Source: DATHZQ01 sp035458525 (GTDB lineage Bacteria; Actinomycetota; Acidimicrobiia; Spongiisociales; UBA5794). Taken from it: a DNA stretch of 64,000 bases. A program made the translations under genes and the position numbers. Position 1 is the first letter of the stretch, and the number at the start of each line of letters is the position of its first letter. The DNA lies in NCBI GenBank assembly GCA_035458525.1, contig DATHZQ010000135.1, forward strand, positions 1 through 64,000. The letters run 5' to 3'. Below the pieces are notes generated by a model, which worked only from the letters and a program-made list of their open reading frames with translations, was not told where the DNA came from and ran no database searches. Shown piece by piece: positions 15,738-24,422 of this stretch.

Positions 15738-16346
15738 TCAGGCCTCGAGCTCGGTCAGCTCGTCGAGCAGTCGCAACAGGTCGGCCGCACTGATGCCGCC
15801 GAGCTGGACGTGGACCACCTCGCCGGCGGCGTTGTAGATGACGTTGGTCGGCGAACCACGGGCGCCGAAGGTCTGGACCGAGAGCGAGCTGCCGTTGCCG
15901 TTGCCGATGTCGCGGGCCAGGGGCCACTCGCCGGCTATGCCCCATTTCTCGGCATCGCCCAAACCCTGGCCGTTGTCCTGGCTGTTGATGCCGACGAAGT
16001 CGACGGCGTCGCCGAGCTGCTGGGAGAGCGCAAGCAACTCGGGAACCTCCTGTTCACAAACGGTGCACCATGAGGCGAAGAAGGCGGCGACGGTCGGCGT
16101 GCCTTCGAAGTCGGCCAGCGCGACCCGACCCTCTCCATCGAGCTGTGGCAGATCCCACGCTTCGCGGGACGTGTCGCCCGTGGACGGCTCGGGCCAGAGC
16201 GCCACCAGCGCGAGCACGATGCCGACAACGATGGCGGCTCCAATCCCGATCGCCTTGGCGCGCTGTTGACGCTCTTCCCTGCGGCGGCGCTCTTCCGCCT
16301 CTTGGCGTTTGCGCTCTCGATCTCGTGCGCTGCTCTTCCTGGCCAT
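15738..16346 (-). CDS. TlpA/ResA-like membrane-anchored thioredoxin-fold protein
   Basis: A 202-residue protein with a highly charged cytoplasmic leader (RERKRQEAEERRRREER), one transmembrane helix at about 32-51, and an extracytoplasmic thioredoxin fold. The redox motif is C94-T-V-C97 (FFASWCTVCEQEVPELLAL) and the cis-proline region reads GARGSPTNVIYNAAGEV, typical of TlpA/ResA/CcmG-like reductases. Such proteins reduce exported cysteines or apocytochrome c; no cytochrome maturation genes are nearby, so the partner is unknown. It is divergent from the SdrD/lectin gene and upstream of the duplicated-domain membrane gene, from which a 186-base gap separates it. Confidence 0.88.
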   Translation of the reverse strand: MARKSSARDRERKRQEAEERRRREERQQRAKAIGIGAAIVVGIVLALVALWPEPSTGDTSREAWDLPQLDGEGRVALADFEGTPTVAAFFASWCTVCEQEVPELLALSQQLGDAVDFVGINSQDNGQGLGDAEKWGIAGEWPLARDIGNGNGSSLSVQTFGARGSPTNVIYNAAGEVVHVQLGGISAADLLRLLDELTELEA

Positions 16347-16453
16347 CGCCGACCCAACGGCGCAGCAAGCCGAAGCTATCCCGGAATGTCGCCGAACCGA
16401 TAGTCACCGCCGCCCGTTGCCTGCCCGGTGAGCGAGCGGAGAGGATGTCGCGA

Positions 16454-16459
16454 TACGGT
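16454..16459 (+). promoter_or_regulatory. -10 box for leaderless start of the SdrD/lectin gene
   Basis: TACGGT is followed by GCCGGC and then the ATG at 16466, favouring this start over the ATG at 16445. Confidence 0.5.
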
Positions 16460-16465
16460 GCCGGC

Positions 16466-18262
16466 ATGCAGAGGAGAGGGTGCGGAGACGCTCTTGGCGG
16501 GGCGTCGCTCAGTGTTGTGGCCATGATGTTGTTGCTGGCCGTGCCCAGTATGGCGCCCGCGGACCCCGGGATTCCGCCTCAGATCTTGTCCATCCTGAGC
16601 CAGGATCAGACGATCGATCCAGGCGAATCTCGGACCTATGACGTGTCCGTCTCAGGCGTTGACGATCCGGCTGCTGTGACGTTCTCGGGTGACGGCGTTA
16701 CGGCAACGGTGCTCTCGAATCGGAGGAGTCGGCTCCGTCTTTCGGTCACCGCCGAACTGTCGGCCCCGGCGGGGCTGAGGAACCTCACGATCGTCAATCC
16801 GGACGGGCTGTTTGACACCTATGCCGACGCCATTCTGGTGACTGGGGATGAACCGGTGCATGCTGGTGACCTTGCCGGACTCGTGTTCGCCGACGCCGAT
16901 AGTGACGGCGAAATGGGATCCGACGAGGTTGGCCTGGCGGACGTGGCGGTGGCGCTGACGGATGCCATGGGTGGCGAGTGGTACGCGGCAACCGACGAGA
17001 ACGGCGAGTTCCTGATCACGGATGTGCCTGTGGGGGATGCGACCGTGACCGTCGCCGCACCTGCAGGTCATGCGGTCACTACATCGAACGACGTCCAAAC
17101 ACTCCTGGTGACTGAGGGCGCCACGGTGCTCGCTGACCCCGTGGGCTATGAACCGGTTCCGGTGGCGACCGGCGGAGTCGCCGGTTTCGTGTTCGCCGAC
17201 GGTGACGCTGACGGGGTGCTCGATGTAGGGGAGCTCGGATTGGGCGGCGTGGAGGTATCAATGACGGATGCGCTGAGTGGTGAGTGGTCCGTGGCAACCA
17301 ACGGGAACGGTGAGTTCACGTTTACGGATGTACCGGTCGGCGACGCTGCGTTGGCGGTGATTGCCCCTCCAGGCCATGTGCTGACCACGATGAACGGCGC
17401 CCAGGTGGTGACGGTTGCGGAGGCGACCACGACCAGCGTCGATCACGTTGGCGTTGCGGCCTTCGAGCTGCTGCTGCCAGGCGTCTACGCCGTGGACGAT
17501 GTGCACTTCCTGTTCGATGCTCGCTCGTTGAATATGGGCGACGGGGACGCGGTCGAGTCGTGGCCTGACGAGGTTGCCGGGATCGAGCTGGTCGCCGACG
17601 TGTCGTTGGACGCGCCGACATATTCGGCCGGAGCAGGCTTCGACGGCGTTCCGTCGGTCGAGTTCGATGGAATCGACGACACGCTCGAGGCGGCGTTCGG
17701 GGAGTTGAATACCAATGACGTGGTCTTTCACTTCGTGCTCGAGACCATCGCCTATGGACATCGGACCGTTGTGATGAGCAGACACTCGACCGGTACTGCT
17801 GAGAGCAAACACGTTCTCGGCTACGACGACTATGACGAGGACCGCACGCTGAGCAACGAGCCGGCTTGGGTTGTGATGTCCGGTCCGAATGGCACACAGG
17901 CCGAGCACTACCACCCCATTCTCAGCACGACGGCCGGCCACGCCCGCAACAGTCCCACGGATGACGTCGCTGCGGACGCACACCGGGTCGTCGTCACGTA
18001 CGTCGTGCGAGAGACCGGCCAGATCAGGTTCTGGGATCGGCTCGACGACTTGCTCGACGAGACCATGGCGGCCGCTGGGAACAACCTGGACGCCGGTATA
18101 CGGCTCGGAAGCCGTGAAGACGCCAATCCGTCCTCGTTTGGGAACTTCCGGCTCGCGTTTCTGATGGCCGTCGATGAGACCGGGTACTCCGAAGCCGATC
18201 TTCTCGATGCGGCGAGTGAGCTGGGGGCATGGTTCAACGTGCCGGGCTTCGATACACCATGA
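16466..18262 (+). CDS. Secreted protein with two SdrD B-like repeats and a LamG/ConA-like domain
   Basis: A 598-residue exported protein. A signal peptide (hydrophobic SLSVVAMMLLLAVP, cleavage near APADP) is followed by an Ig-like/IPT-like domain (about 40-125), then two SdrD B-like domains of about 95 residues each. Each begins LAGLVFADADSDG or VAGFVFADGDADG, with Asp-rich calcium-binding loops, and ends near the GHAVTT or GHVLTT block. The C-terminal 250 residues look like a concanavalin A-like lectin/glucanase fold (SVEFDGIDDTLEA, RFWDRLDDL, GSREDANPSSFGNFRLAF). There is no LPxTG or membrane anchor, so it is probably released. The -10-like box favours ATG 16466; ATG 16445 is the alternative. 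Confidence 0.8.
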   Translation: MQRRGCGDALGGASLSVVAMMLLLAVPSMAPADPGIPPQILSILSQDQTIDPGESRTYDVSVSGVDDPAAVTFSGDGVTATVLSNRRSRLRLSVTAELSAPAGLRNLTIVNPDGLFDTYADAILVTGDEPVHAGDLAGLVFADADSDGEMGSDEVGLADVAVALTDAMGGEWYAATDENGEFLITDVPVGDATVTVAAPAGHAVTTSNDVQTLLVTEGATVLADPVGYEPVPVATGGVAGFVFADGDADGVLDVGELGLGGVEVSMTDALSGEWSVATNGNGEFTFTDVPVGDAALAVIAPPGHVLTTMNGAQVVTVAEATTTSVDHVGVAAFELLLPGVYAVDDVHFLFDARSLNMGDGDAVESWPDEVAGIELVADVSLDAPTYSAGAGFDGVPSVEFDGIDDTLEAAFGELNTNDVVFHFVLETIAYGHRTVVMSRHSTGTAESKHVLGYDDYDEDRTLSNEPAWVVMSGPNGTQAEHYHPILSTTAGHARNSPTDDVAADAHRVVVTYVVRETGQIRFWDRLDDLLDETMAAAGNNLDAGIRLGSREDANPSSFGNFRLAFLMAVDETGYSEADLLDAASELGAWFNVPGFDTP

Positions 18263-18314
18263 CTGTCGGTTGACGCAGCTCCACGTCGTTGCGCCGCGAG
18301 GCACAGCCACCGGA

Positions 18315-18320
18315 TATGGT
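18315..18320 (+). promoter_or_regulatory. -10 box for leaderless start of the enoyl-CoA hydratase gene
   Basis: TATGGT lies 6 bases before the ATG at 18327, with no Shine-Dalgarno. Confidence 0.6.
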
Positions 18321-18326
18321 CGCATC

Positions 18327-19193
18327 ATGAACTTCGCCAGCATCACCTACGAGACGTCGGGCCGGATCGCCACCATCACCCTGAACCGCCCAGACCGGCT
18401 TAACGCGATCGACGCCGCCATGCCTGGCGAGATCCGCCGAGCCGTCGAGCGTGCGCAGGCAGACGCCGCTATCCACGTGATCGTGGTCACGGGTGCGGGC
18501 CGGGCATTCTGCGCCGGGTACGACCTCAAGGCCTACGCCGAAGCGCCGGGGACCAACCCCGGGGTGCAGGAGATGCCGTGGGATCCAACCATCGACATGC
18601 GGTTCATGGGCCAGAACACGGCAGACTTCATGTCGCTCTGGCATTCGGCGAAACCCACCATCGCCAAGGTGCGCGGTTTCGCCGTGGCCGGCGGGTCGGA
18701 CATCGCGCTGGCGTGCGATCTCGTCGTCATGGCCGACGACGCGCGGATCGGCTATCCCCCGGCGCGGGTGTGGGGGTGTCCCACGACCGCGATGTGGGTG
18801 TACCGGGTTGGCGCTGAGCGGGCGAAGCGCATGCTGCTGACGGGGGACCTCGTGGATGGTGCCGAGGCTGCGGCGATGGGGCTGGTGCTGGAGTCTGTCC
18901 CAGAGGAGCACCTCGACGCACGGGTTGATGAGCTGGCACAACGCATGGCGGGTGTCCCGCGCAACCAGCTCATGCTGCAGAAGCTGATGGTGAATCAGGC
19001 CTACGAGAACATGGGCCTGCGCACCACGCAGCTGATCGCCACGATCTTCGATGGCATCACCCGTCACACGCCGGAAGGCATGTGGTTCAAGGACCGAGCG
19101 GAAGCAGTCGGATTTGCCGCGGCCGTTGCCGAGCGAGATTCGGGTGATCCCATCGCTCCCGGGGTGAGTCGGGACGACCCCGGTGTCGACTGA
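18327..19193 (+). CDS. Enoyl-CoA hydratase/isomerase family protein (crotonase)
   Basis: A 288-residue crotonase-fold enzyme, likely hydrating 2-enoyl-CoA. Family features are ITLNRPDRLNAID at the N terminus, GRAFCAGYDLKAYAE (first oxyanion and CoA-binding segment), and VRGFAVAGGSDIALACDLVV (second oxyanion segment). The second catalytic Glu of classical hydratases (in the E-x-x-x-G region after GCP) is not obvious here: the segment reads RVWGCPTTAMWVYRVG. The exact reaction is therefore uncertain and an isomerase or hydrolase role is possible. It stands alone, ending 1 base before the convergent P-type ATPase gene; the 3-hydroxyacyl-CoA dehydrogenase is 4 kb away. Confidence 0.88.
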   Translation: MNFASITYETSGRIATITLNRPDRLNAIDAAMPGEIRRAVERAQADAAIHVIVVTGAGRAFCAGYDLKAYAEAPGTNPGVQEMPWDPTIDMRFMGQNTADFMSLWHSAKPTIAKVRGFAVAGGSDIALACDLVVMADDARIGYPPARVWGCPTTAMWVYRVGAERAKRMLLTGDLVDGAEAAAMGLVLESVPEEHLDARVDELAQRMAGVPRNQLMLQKLMVNQAYENMGLRTTQLIATIFDGITRHTPEGMWFKDRAEAVGFAAAVAERDSGDPIAPGVSRDDPGVD

Positions 19194-19194
19194 A

Positions 19195-21759
19195 TCAGCT
19201 GTGCTCGCGGTCGCGCTCCAGCGGGAACTCTTCGTCGGGGTCGAACCAGTCGATCTCGCCGAGGGGTGAGTCGGCTTCGACGCCGGAAGGTGACGGTGGC
19301 GCTCGGTTCGGATCGCTGGTCGAGCGGGGCTCAGGCACGATTCCGGCGAGATCTTGTACCTTGGCGGAGAACCGCCGCCACAGTCGTGACTCTGCGGGCG
19401 GGTGCTCGCGCAGGAGGTCGGGCACCTGTTTCGCCCAGCCCAGCCCGCGCAACGCTCCGATCATGGCGGCACCAGTGATCGCGACGATTCCCAGTGCCGC
19501 CAGGAGCACCACAGGCCGCGGCAGGTTCAGCTCGAAGAAGTCGTGGGACACCGGGCTGACCATGAACAGCAGCAGCAGGCCGGCCATTGCCGCGATCAGC
19601 CACTTCTTCCACGGGAGTAGCGGACGGCTGACCATCCCGAGCGCAAACAACCCGATGGCCGTGAGCACGAGGGTGGCGGTCGTGCGGGCCTCCGTCAGTT
19701 GAACCTCTTCGGAGATTGCGAGCTGGTAGGCACCGAACGTGGCGATGGCTGCAGCAAGCCCGGTGGGAACGGCGAAGCGCAGCACCCGCCCCACGAATCC
19801 GCTGCGTGCCCGGCGTGTTGAGGGAGCGAGGGCAAGGAAGAACGCCGGGATGCCGATCGTCACCATGCCGACCAGGGTGAGATGCCGGGGAAGGAATGGG
19901 AAGGGGAGAGCGACGAGTCCGATTGCGATTGCGATGCCGATCGCATAGACCGTCTTCGTCACGAACAGGTTGGCGACCCGTTCGATGTTGGAGATGACGC
20001 GGCGACCTTCGCCTACGACGCCCGGCAGGGTGTCGAATCTCCCGTCGATCAGCACCAGCTGCGCCACCGCACGCGACGCCGGCGCGCCAGCTCCGATGGC
20101 GATGCCGATGTCGCTGTCCTTCAGTGCGAGCACATCGTTCACGCCGTCGCCGGTCATGGCCACCACGTGGCCCCGCGACTGCAGCGCACCGACCATTGCG
20201 CGCTTTTGGTGTGGCGACACGCGGCCGAACACCGTGTTCTGTTCCATGACCTCGGCGAGGCGCTCGGGATTCTCCGGGAGCTCCCGGGCGTCGACGACCT
20301 CGTTCGATCCGACGACTCCGACCTCACGGGCAATGGCGGCAACCGTACGCGGGTGATCTCCGGAGATCACCTTGACGGTCACTCCCTGTTGCGCAAAGTA
20401 CTGCAGCGTTTGTGCGGCATCGGTTCTCACCCGATCGCCCAGCATCAGCATCGCCACGGCCTGGATGTCCGCCGGCAGCTCCTCGCCCGTGAGTGCACCC
20501 GCGGCGGAAGCCAGCACGAGCACCCTGATGCCCTCGGCGGCGCGACGATCCGCGTCGGCGAGCAGGGCCGTGTTGCCGGGGACGAGTACGTCGGGGGCGC
20601 CGAGCAGCCAGGAGCCGCGGCCGCCGAAGGTCACCCCACTCCACTTCCGCGCCGACGAGAAGGGCACCGTGTGTGCGACCGACCACTCGGGTGGGTTGGG
20701 ATACGCCCGTCCGATGGCGCTGAGCGTGGCGTTGGGGTGTGGTTCGGCATTCGCCAGCGCTGCGAGCACGTCGCTCGGGTCGCCACCGTCGAGAGCAACG
20801 ACTTCTTGCACGGCGAGCTTCCCTTCTGTCAGCGTCCCCGTCTTGTCGAAGCAGACGGTGTCGACGCGGGCGAGACCCTCGATCGCAGGGAGCTCCTTGA
20901 CCAGCACCTGCTGACGACCAAGTCGAATGACCCCCACGGCAAACGCGATCGACGTCAGCAGGACCAAGCCCTGGGGGATCATGCCGACGGCGCCCGCCAC
21001 CGCACCCCGCAACGCTTCGGTGAAGCTCTCGTCGGCGCGCATCTGGCTCCACACCAGCAGTGCGATCACCGGTCCGACCGCCCAGCTCACGCCTGCGATG
21101 ATCCAGTCGATACCGTCGCGCAGCTCCGAGCGCACCAGCGTGAATCGCTTGGCTTCTTGGGCGAGCTTGACGGCGTAGGCGTCTGCGCCGATCGCCGTTG
21201 CGCGATACCTGCCCCTTCCCGCGGCGACGAAGCTTCCCGAGAGGCACTGATCGCCGGGCTCCTTGTGCACGGTGTCGGCCTCGCCCGTGAGCAGGGACTC
21301 GTCCACTTCGAGACCGGACGCCCGGATCACGGTCCCGTCCACCGCAAGCTGGTCGCCGGGTCGCAACTCGACGACGTCGTCGAGGACGATCTGGTCGACC
21401 ATGATCTCCACCACTGCGCCGGAGCGGACCACGCGGGCCCGGGGTGCCGTCACGAGCTCCAGCTGATCCAGGGTGCGTTTGGCTCGCAGCTCTTGGACGA
21501 TCCCAATCGCCGCGTTGGTCACGAGCACGATGCCGAACAGGGCATCGCGGGGCTCGCGTACGACGACGAGGACCACGACGAGCAGGACGGCGAGAAGGAT
21601 GTTGAATCGCGTGATCAGGTTGGCTTTGACGATCTCTGCGGTCGTGCGGCTCGGCCCTTGAGGCACCACGTTCACGTGTCCCGCAGCGGTGCGCTGCCTC
21701 ACTTCGGCTGCGTTCAGCCCGGCCTCGCTGAGCGCAACCGCTGGATCCACGACGGCCAT
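19195..21759 (-). CDS. Cation-translocating P-type ATPase (CtpE/P2-like) with PQGL motif
   Basis: An 854-residue P-type ATPase that couples ATP hydrolysis to cation transport. In order: an N-terminal cytosolic segment, TM1-2 (about 52-90), the actuator domain with LTGEAD at 157-162, TM3-4 (about 218-282), the phosphorylation motif D305-KTGT, the nucleotide domain, GDGVNDVLALKDSDIGIA at the hinge, and six C-terminal helices. The overall pattern (PAIEGLARVDTVCFDKTGTLTEGK) resembles M. tuberculosis CtpE, a calcium transporter. The TM4 motif normally PEGL reads P262-Q263-G264-L265 (IPQGLVLLTS). The Glu there is a calcium ligand in SERCA-type pumps, so ion specificity is uncertain. ATG 21759 has a TAGGCT box 6 bases upstream. 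Confidence 0.92.
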   Translation of the reverse strand: MAVVDPAVALSEAGLNAAEVRQRTAAGHVNVVPQGPSRTTAEIVKANLITRFNILLAVLLVVVLVVVREPRDALFGIVLVTNAAIGIVQELRAKRTLDQLELVTAPRARVVRSGAVVEIMVDQIVLDDVVELRPGDQLAVDGTVIRASGLEVDESLLTGEADTVHKEPGDQCLSGSFVAAGRGRYRATAIGADAYAVKLAQEAKRFTLVRSELRDGIDWIIAGVSWAVGPVIALLVWSQMRADESFTEALRGAVAGAVGMIPQGLVLLTSIAFAVGVIRLGRQQVLVKELPAIEGLARVDTVCFDKTGTLTEGKLAVQEVVALDGGDPSDVLAALANAEPHPNATLSAIGRAYPNPPEWSVAHTVPFSSARKWSGVTFGGRGSWLLGAPDVLVPGNTALLADADRRAAEGIRVLVLASAAGALTGEELPADIQAVAMLMLGDRVRTDAAQTLQYFAQQGVTVKVISGDHPRTVAAIAREVGVVGSNEVVDARELPENPERLAEVMEQNTVFGRVSPHQKRAMVGALQSRGHVVAMTGDGVNDVLALKDSDIGIAIGAGAPASRAVAQLVLIDGRFDTLPGVVGEGRRVISNIERVANLFVTKTVYAIGIAIAIGLVALPFPFLPRHLTLVGMVTIGIPAFFLALAPSTRRARSGFVGRVLRFAVPTGLAAAIATFGAYQLAISEEVQLTEARTTATLVLTAIGLFALGMVSRPLLPWKKWLIAAMAGLLLLFMVSPVSHDFFELNLPRPVVLLAALGIVAITGAAMIGALRGLGWAKQVPDLLREHPPAESRLWRRFSAKVQDLAGIVPEPRSTSDPNRAPPSPSGVEADSPLGEIDWFDPDEEFPLERDREHS

Positions 21760-21765
21760 GGTCCG

Positions 21766-21771
21766 AGCCTA
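21766..21771 (-). promoter_or_regulatory. -10 box for leaderless start of the P-type ATPase gene
   Basis: TAGGCT on the minus strand lies 6 bases from the ATG at 21759. Confidence 0.55.
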
Positions 21772-21879
21772 CTGCGCCGGCGTAGCGGGGCATGAGGTGC
21801 GTAACGACCTTGCTATACCGCCGATCAGCCCACAACCACGGCGAGCAAACTACACTGTTGTAATCCACGTGGAGGGTGT

Positions 21880-22269
21880 ATGGCGGTAGCGGTTCAAGCG
21901 GAAGTCACGGCGGTGGCTGAGGTCGTCCGGGCCTCAGTGGCGCATTACGGCAAGCGACACGAAGCCGTGGTCGAGTCGTGGCTGGCGGAGATGGCGGGCG
22001 CCCCCGTCACGGACGCCCTCGGTTTCCTGTCTTGCGTGGTGGCTTTCGATCGGCGGATCATCGAGATCGTGGTCCCGTCCGCTGCCGAAGCGTCGGGTCT
22101 CAGCGCCGTGGTCTGGTCGCTCGCCGCAAGCGGCTGGCACGTCACCGTACTGGCACCGGCGGCCGGGATGGGCTCGGCGCACGTCGCGCTTCGTGGCACG
22201 CCCTGCCGATTGCAGTCGTGGTGGCACGAAGACGGCGAGGTCGTGTTCGGCCGCTACGAACGGCCCTGA
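21880..22269 (+). CDS. Hypothetical protein
   Basis: A soluble 129-residue protein of unknown function. It shows a helical N-terminal half (EVTAVAEVVRASVAHYGKRHEAVVESWLAEMAG) and a strand-rich C-terminal half (RRIIEIVVPSAAE, WHVTVLAPAAGMGSAHVALRG, WWHEDGEVVFGRYERP). There is no signal peptide, membrane helix or Cys cluster. The ATG is preceded by GGAGGG at proper distance, and a TACACT box at 21851-21856 could be its -10, giving a leader of about 18 bases. It is divergent from the P-type ATPase gene and 75 bases before the HAD phosphatase gene. Confidence 0.65.
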   Translation: MAVAVQAEVTAVAEVVRASVAHYGKRHEAVVESWLAEMAGAPVTDALGFLSCVVAFDRRIIEIVVPSAAEASGLSAVVWSLAASGWHVTVLAPAAGMGSAHVALRGTPCRLQSWWHEDGEVVFGRYERP

Positions 22270-22344
22270 GGCGCAGCGCGACAGGCCGACTGGTCGGCTC
22301 CGTATCATGACGGGCCACAGCCCTCTATGAATCCCTAGGTCAGC

Positions 22345-23286
22345 ATGCCCGAGCCGCTTCTCACTCAATCCGTCATCGCCTTCGTGTGGGACTTCGACCG
22401 CACGCTGATCGCCGGTGACATGCAGGCCCCCATCTTCGAGGCGTTCGACTTGGACGAAGGCGAGTTCTGGGCCGAGGTCGATGCGCTGGTCGGCTATCAC
22501 GCGGCCCGCGGCGAGATGGTCGATCGGGACATGGCACATCTGATCCACCTCCTCACGTACGTGCGCACTGGAAAACTGCCCGGACTGAGCAACGACATGC
22601 TTCGGGAGCTGGGGGCTCGGCTGCGACCAGTGTCCGGTATGCCGGATTTCATGGCGGCAACCCGGAGTCGTGTGAGCGAGATACCCGAATTCCGCCGCGA
22701 GGGAATCACAGTCGAGCACTATGTGGTGTCGACCGGCATCCGTCCCATGATCGAGGGCACCGTGTTCCGCCAGCACCTGGATGGCATCTGGGCCAACACC
22801 TTCATCGAAGCGGCCGCACCTCCGGGCTTCCTCGACACCTCGCCAACATCGGGAGCCGCCGCGGGCATCACGCAGATCGGAATGCCGATGGGCGACACGG
22901 CGAAGACACGAGCGATCTTCGAGATCAACAAGGGTGTGAACGTCGATCCGTCGCTGGACGTGCATGCGCCGATGGCCGAATCCCGCCGCCGCGTTCCGCT
23001 GCGCAACATGATCTACGTCGCAGATGGTGCCAGCGACGTCCCTGCCTTCTCGATCCTCAACGCCGGCGGCGGCAAGACGTTCGGGGTGGCCGTCGAAGGC
23101 GCCGACGACGCGGCTCGCGTCGAGCAACTGGCGGCACAGGGCCGGATTCAAGGTATGGCCGTCGGCGACTTCCGCCCGGGCAGCCCGGCGTACGTATGGC
23201 TGATGGACGGCTTGGAGCAGATCGGCTACGAAATCGTCGAGGAACGCCGTCAGGCACTGGCCCAGGTGCCTCCGGCAGCCGACTGA
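22345..23286 (+). CDS. HAD family phosphatase/hydrolase
   Basis: A 313-residue HAD-superfamily protein. Motif I is D16-F-D18-R-T (FVWDFDRTLIAGD), with the nucleophile Asp and general acid Asp present. Motif II is probably the VVSTGIRPMIEG segment, and motif IV reads MIYVADGASDVPAFSIL, with the metal-binding Asp pair. The cap inserted after motif I is helical, as in phosphoserine phosphatase-like enzymes, but the substrate is not predictable. It carries no signal peptide. It precedes the 3-hydroxyacyl-CoA dehydrogenase gene by 76 bases; that gene has its own Shine-Dalgarno and the two functions do not obviously connect. Confidence 0.85.
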   Translation: MPEPLLTQSVIAFVWDFDRTLIAGDMQAPIFEAFDLDEGEFWAEVDALVGYHAARGEMVDRDMAHLIHLLTYVRTGKLPGLSNDMLRELGARLRPVSGMPDFMAATRSRVSEIPEFRREGITVEHYVVSTGIRPMIEGTVFRQHLDGIWANTFIEAAAPPGFLDTSPTSGAAAGITQIGMPMGDTAKTRAIFEINKGVNVDPSLDVHAPMAESRRRVPLRNMIYVADGASDVPAFSILNAGGGKTFGVAVEGADDAARVEQLAAQGRIQGMAVGDFRPGSPAYVWLMDGLEQIGYEIVEERRQALAQVPPAAD

Positions 23287-23362
23287 GTCTGGCGCCCGCC
23301 AAACATCCCAGCCCGTCGGCCACGTCTACGCTGACCGCAATCGTCCCCTCGGAGGAGAGCAC

Positions 23363-24217
23363 ATGGGCATCGAACGAGTCGGCATCGTCGGCGGCGGCCA
23401 AATGGGCGCCGGGATCGCCGAAGTGTGCGCCAAGGCCGGCATCGACGTGGTCGTCCACGAGATCAGCGACGTCGCCGCTGCCGCCTCGCGCGCTCGCATC
23501 GAGAAGTCGCTCTCGAAGGCCGTAGAGCGGGGCAAGCTGGACGCATCGGGGCAGGAGGATGCGTTGGCGCGTCTCGCATTCGGCACCGACCTCGCCGCCA
23601 TGCATGATCGCCAGCTCGTGGTCGAGGCCGTGGTCGAGAACGAGGAGCTGAAGCAGGGCATCTTTCGCCAGCTCGACGACATCGTCGGAGATGACGACGC
23701 CATCCTGGCGTCCAACACGTCATCGATTCCGATCGTCCGTATCGCCCAAGCCACGGATCGGCCGGAGTCGGTGGTCGGTATGCACTTCTTCAATCCGGCA
23801 ACCGTGATGCCGCTCGTGGAGATCGTCCGCAGCGTCGTCAGCGACGACAGTACGGTCGAACGGGCTGCGGCGTTTGCGGCCGACACTCTGGGCAAGACCG
23901 TCGTCCATGCGAAGGATCGAGCCGGCTTCATCGTCAACCTGTTGCTGTGTCCATACATCATCGATGCAATTCGCATGTACGAAGAGGGCTTCGCCTCCAA
24001 AGAGGACATCGATGCGGCCATGGTCAACGGCGCCAACTACCCGATGGGCCCACTGGCCTTGAGTGATCTCATCGGAAACGACACCATGCTTGCGGTGATG
24101 GAATCGCTGTTCGAAGAGTTCCGCCAGTCCCGGTTTGCCCCGCCGCCCCTGCTGAAGCGCATGGTCGAAGCCGGCCATCTCGGCCGCAAGACCGGCCGTG
24201 GCTTCTACGACTATTGA
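23363..24217 (+). CDS. 3-hydroxybutyryl-CoA / 3-hydroxyacyl-CoA dehydrogenase
   Basis: A 284-residue NAD(P)-dependent dehydrogenase that interconverts 3-hydroxyacyl-CoA and 3-oxoacyl-CoA, in butyryl-CoA, PHB or beta-oxidation metabolism. The Rossmann motif is GIVGGGQMGAGIAEVCAKAG at the N terminus. Further family signatures are LASNTSSIPIVRIA, the catalytic His in GMHFFNPATVMPLVEI, the Glu-containing KTVVHAKDRAGFIVNLLL segment, NYPMGPLALSDLIG, and the C-terminal GRKTGRGFYDY. Length and domain order match stand-alone Hbd/FadB2. The start ATG follows GGAGGAGAGCAC. Downstream lies the repeat-rich noncoding stretch that separates it from the convergent tmk. Confidence 0.94.
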   Translation: MGIERVGIVGGGQMGAGIAEVCAKAGIDVVVHEISDVAAAASRARIEKSLSKAVERGKLDASGQEDALARLAFGTDLAAMHDRQLVVEAVVENEELKQGIFRQLDDIVGDDDAILASNTSSIPIVRIAQATDRPESVVGMHFFNPATVMPLVEIVRSVVSDDSTVERAAAFAADTLGKTVVHAKDRAGFIVNLLLCPYIIDAIRMYEEGFASKEDIDAAMVNGANYPMGPLALSDLIGNDTMLAVMESLFEEFRQSRFAPPPLLKRMVEAGHLGRKTGRGFYDY

Positions 24218-24262
24218 GATTTCGGTCTGCGAGGCGAACGACTGCGAAGTGGTCGGAGACGA

Positions 24263-24343
24263 ACAGTCCCCCGCGCAGTGAAGGATCCGGAATAGTCCCC
24301 CACGCAGTGAAGGAGCCGGAATAGTCCCCCACGCAGTGGGGGA
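24263..24343. repeat. 29-base tandem repeats ending in a hairpin
   Basis: Three consecutive units begin at 24263, 24292 and 24321 with a period of 29 bases (core CAGTCCCCC.CGCAGTGAAGGA or close variants). The last unit is cut short and converts to CCCCCAC-GCA-GTGGGGG (24325-24341), a perfect 7-base-pair hairpin. They lie in the 205-base gap between convergent hbd-like and tmk genes and may act as the shared terminator or as a small repeat element. Confidence 0.8.
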
Positions 24344-24344
24344 A

Positions 24345-24420
24345 GGTACCGCCGCCGAAGGCGGGGGTAGGGGGTAGCCGTGACGTGTGTAGGTACCGCG
24401 GCCGAAGGCGGGGGTAGGGG
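24345..24420. repeat. Two direct copies of a 29-base GC-rich element
   Basis: GGTACCGCCGCCGAAGGCGG and its following GGGTAGGGG (from 24345) recur almost exactly from 24392 (GGTACCGCGGCCGAAGGCGG). The copies are 47 bases apart. The element contains the internal inverted repeat CCGCC..GGCGG. The second copy abuts the tmk stop codon. It is a different unit from the neighbouring 29-base tandem repeats. Confidence 0.75.
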
Positions 24421-24422
24421 AT

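Noticed and set aside
14445..16073. Plus-strand open frame of 542 codons
   Set aside because: It is antisense to the duplicated-domain membrane gene and reads as His/Arg/Gly-rich sequence without any motif, a typical shadow in GC-rich DNA.
19882..21795. Plus-strand open frame of 637 codons
   Set aside because: Antisense to the well-supported P-type ATPase; composition (His, Arg, Gln rich) and lack of motifs mark it as a shadow.
24263..24343. CRISPR array
   Set aside because: The 29-base units are directly adjacent with no unique spacers, and no cas genes are present.
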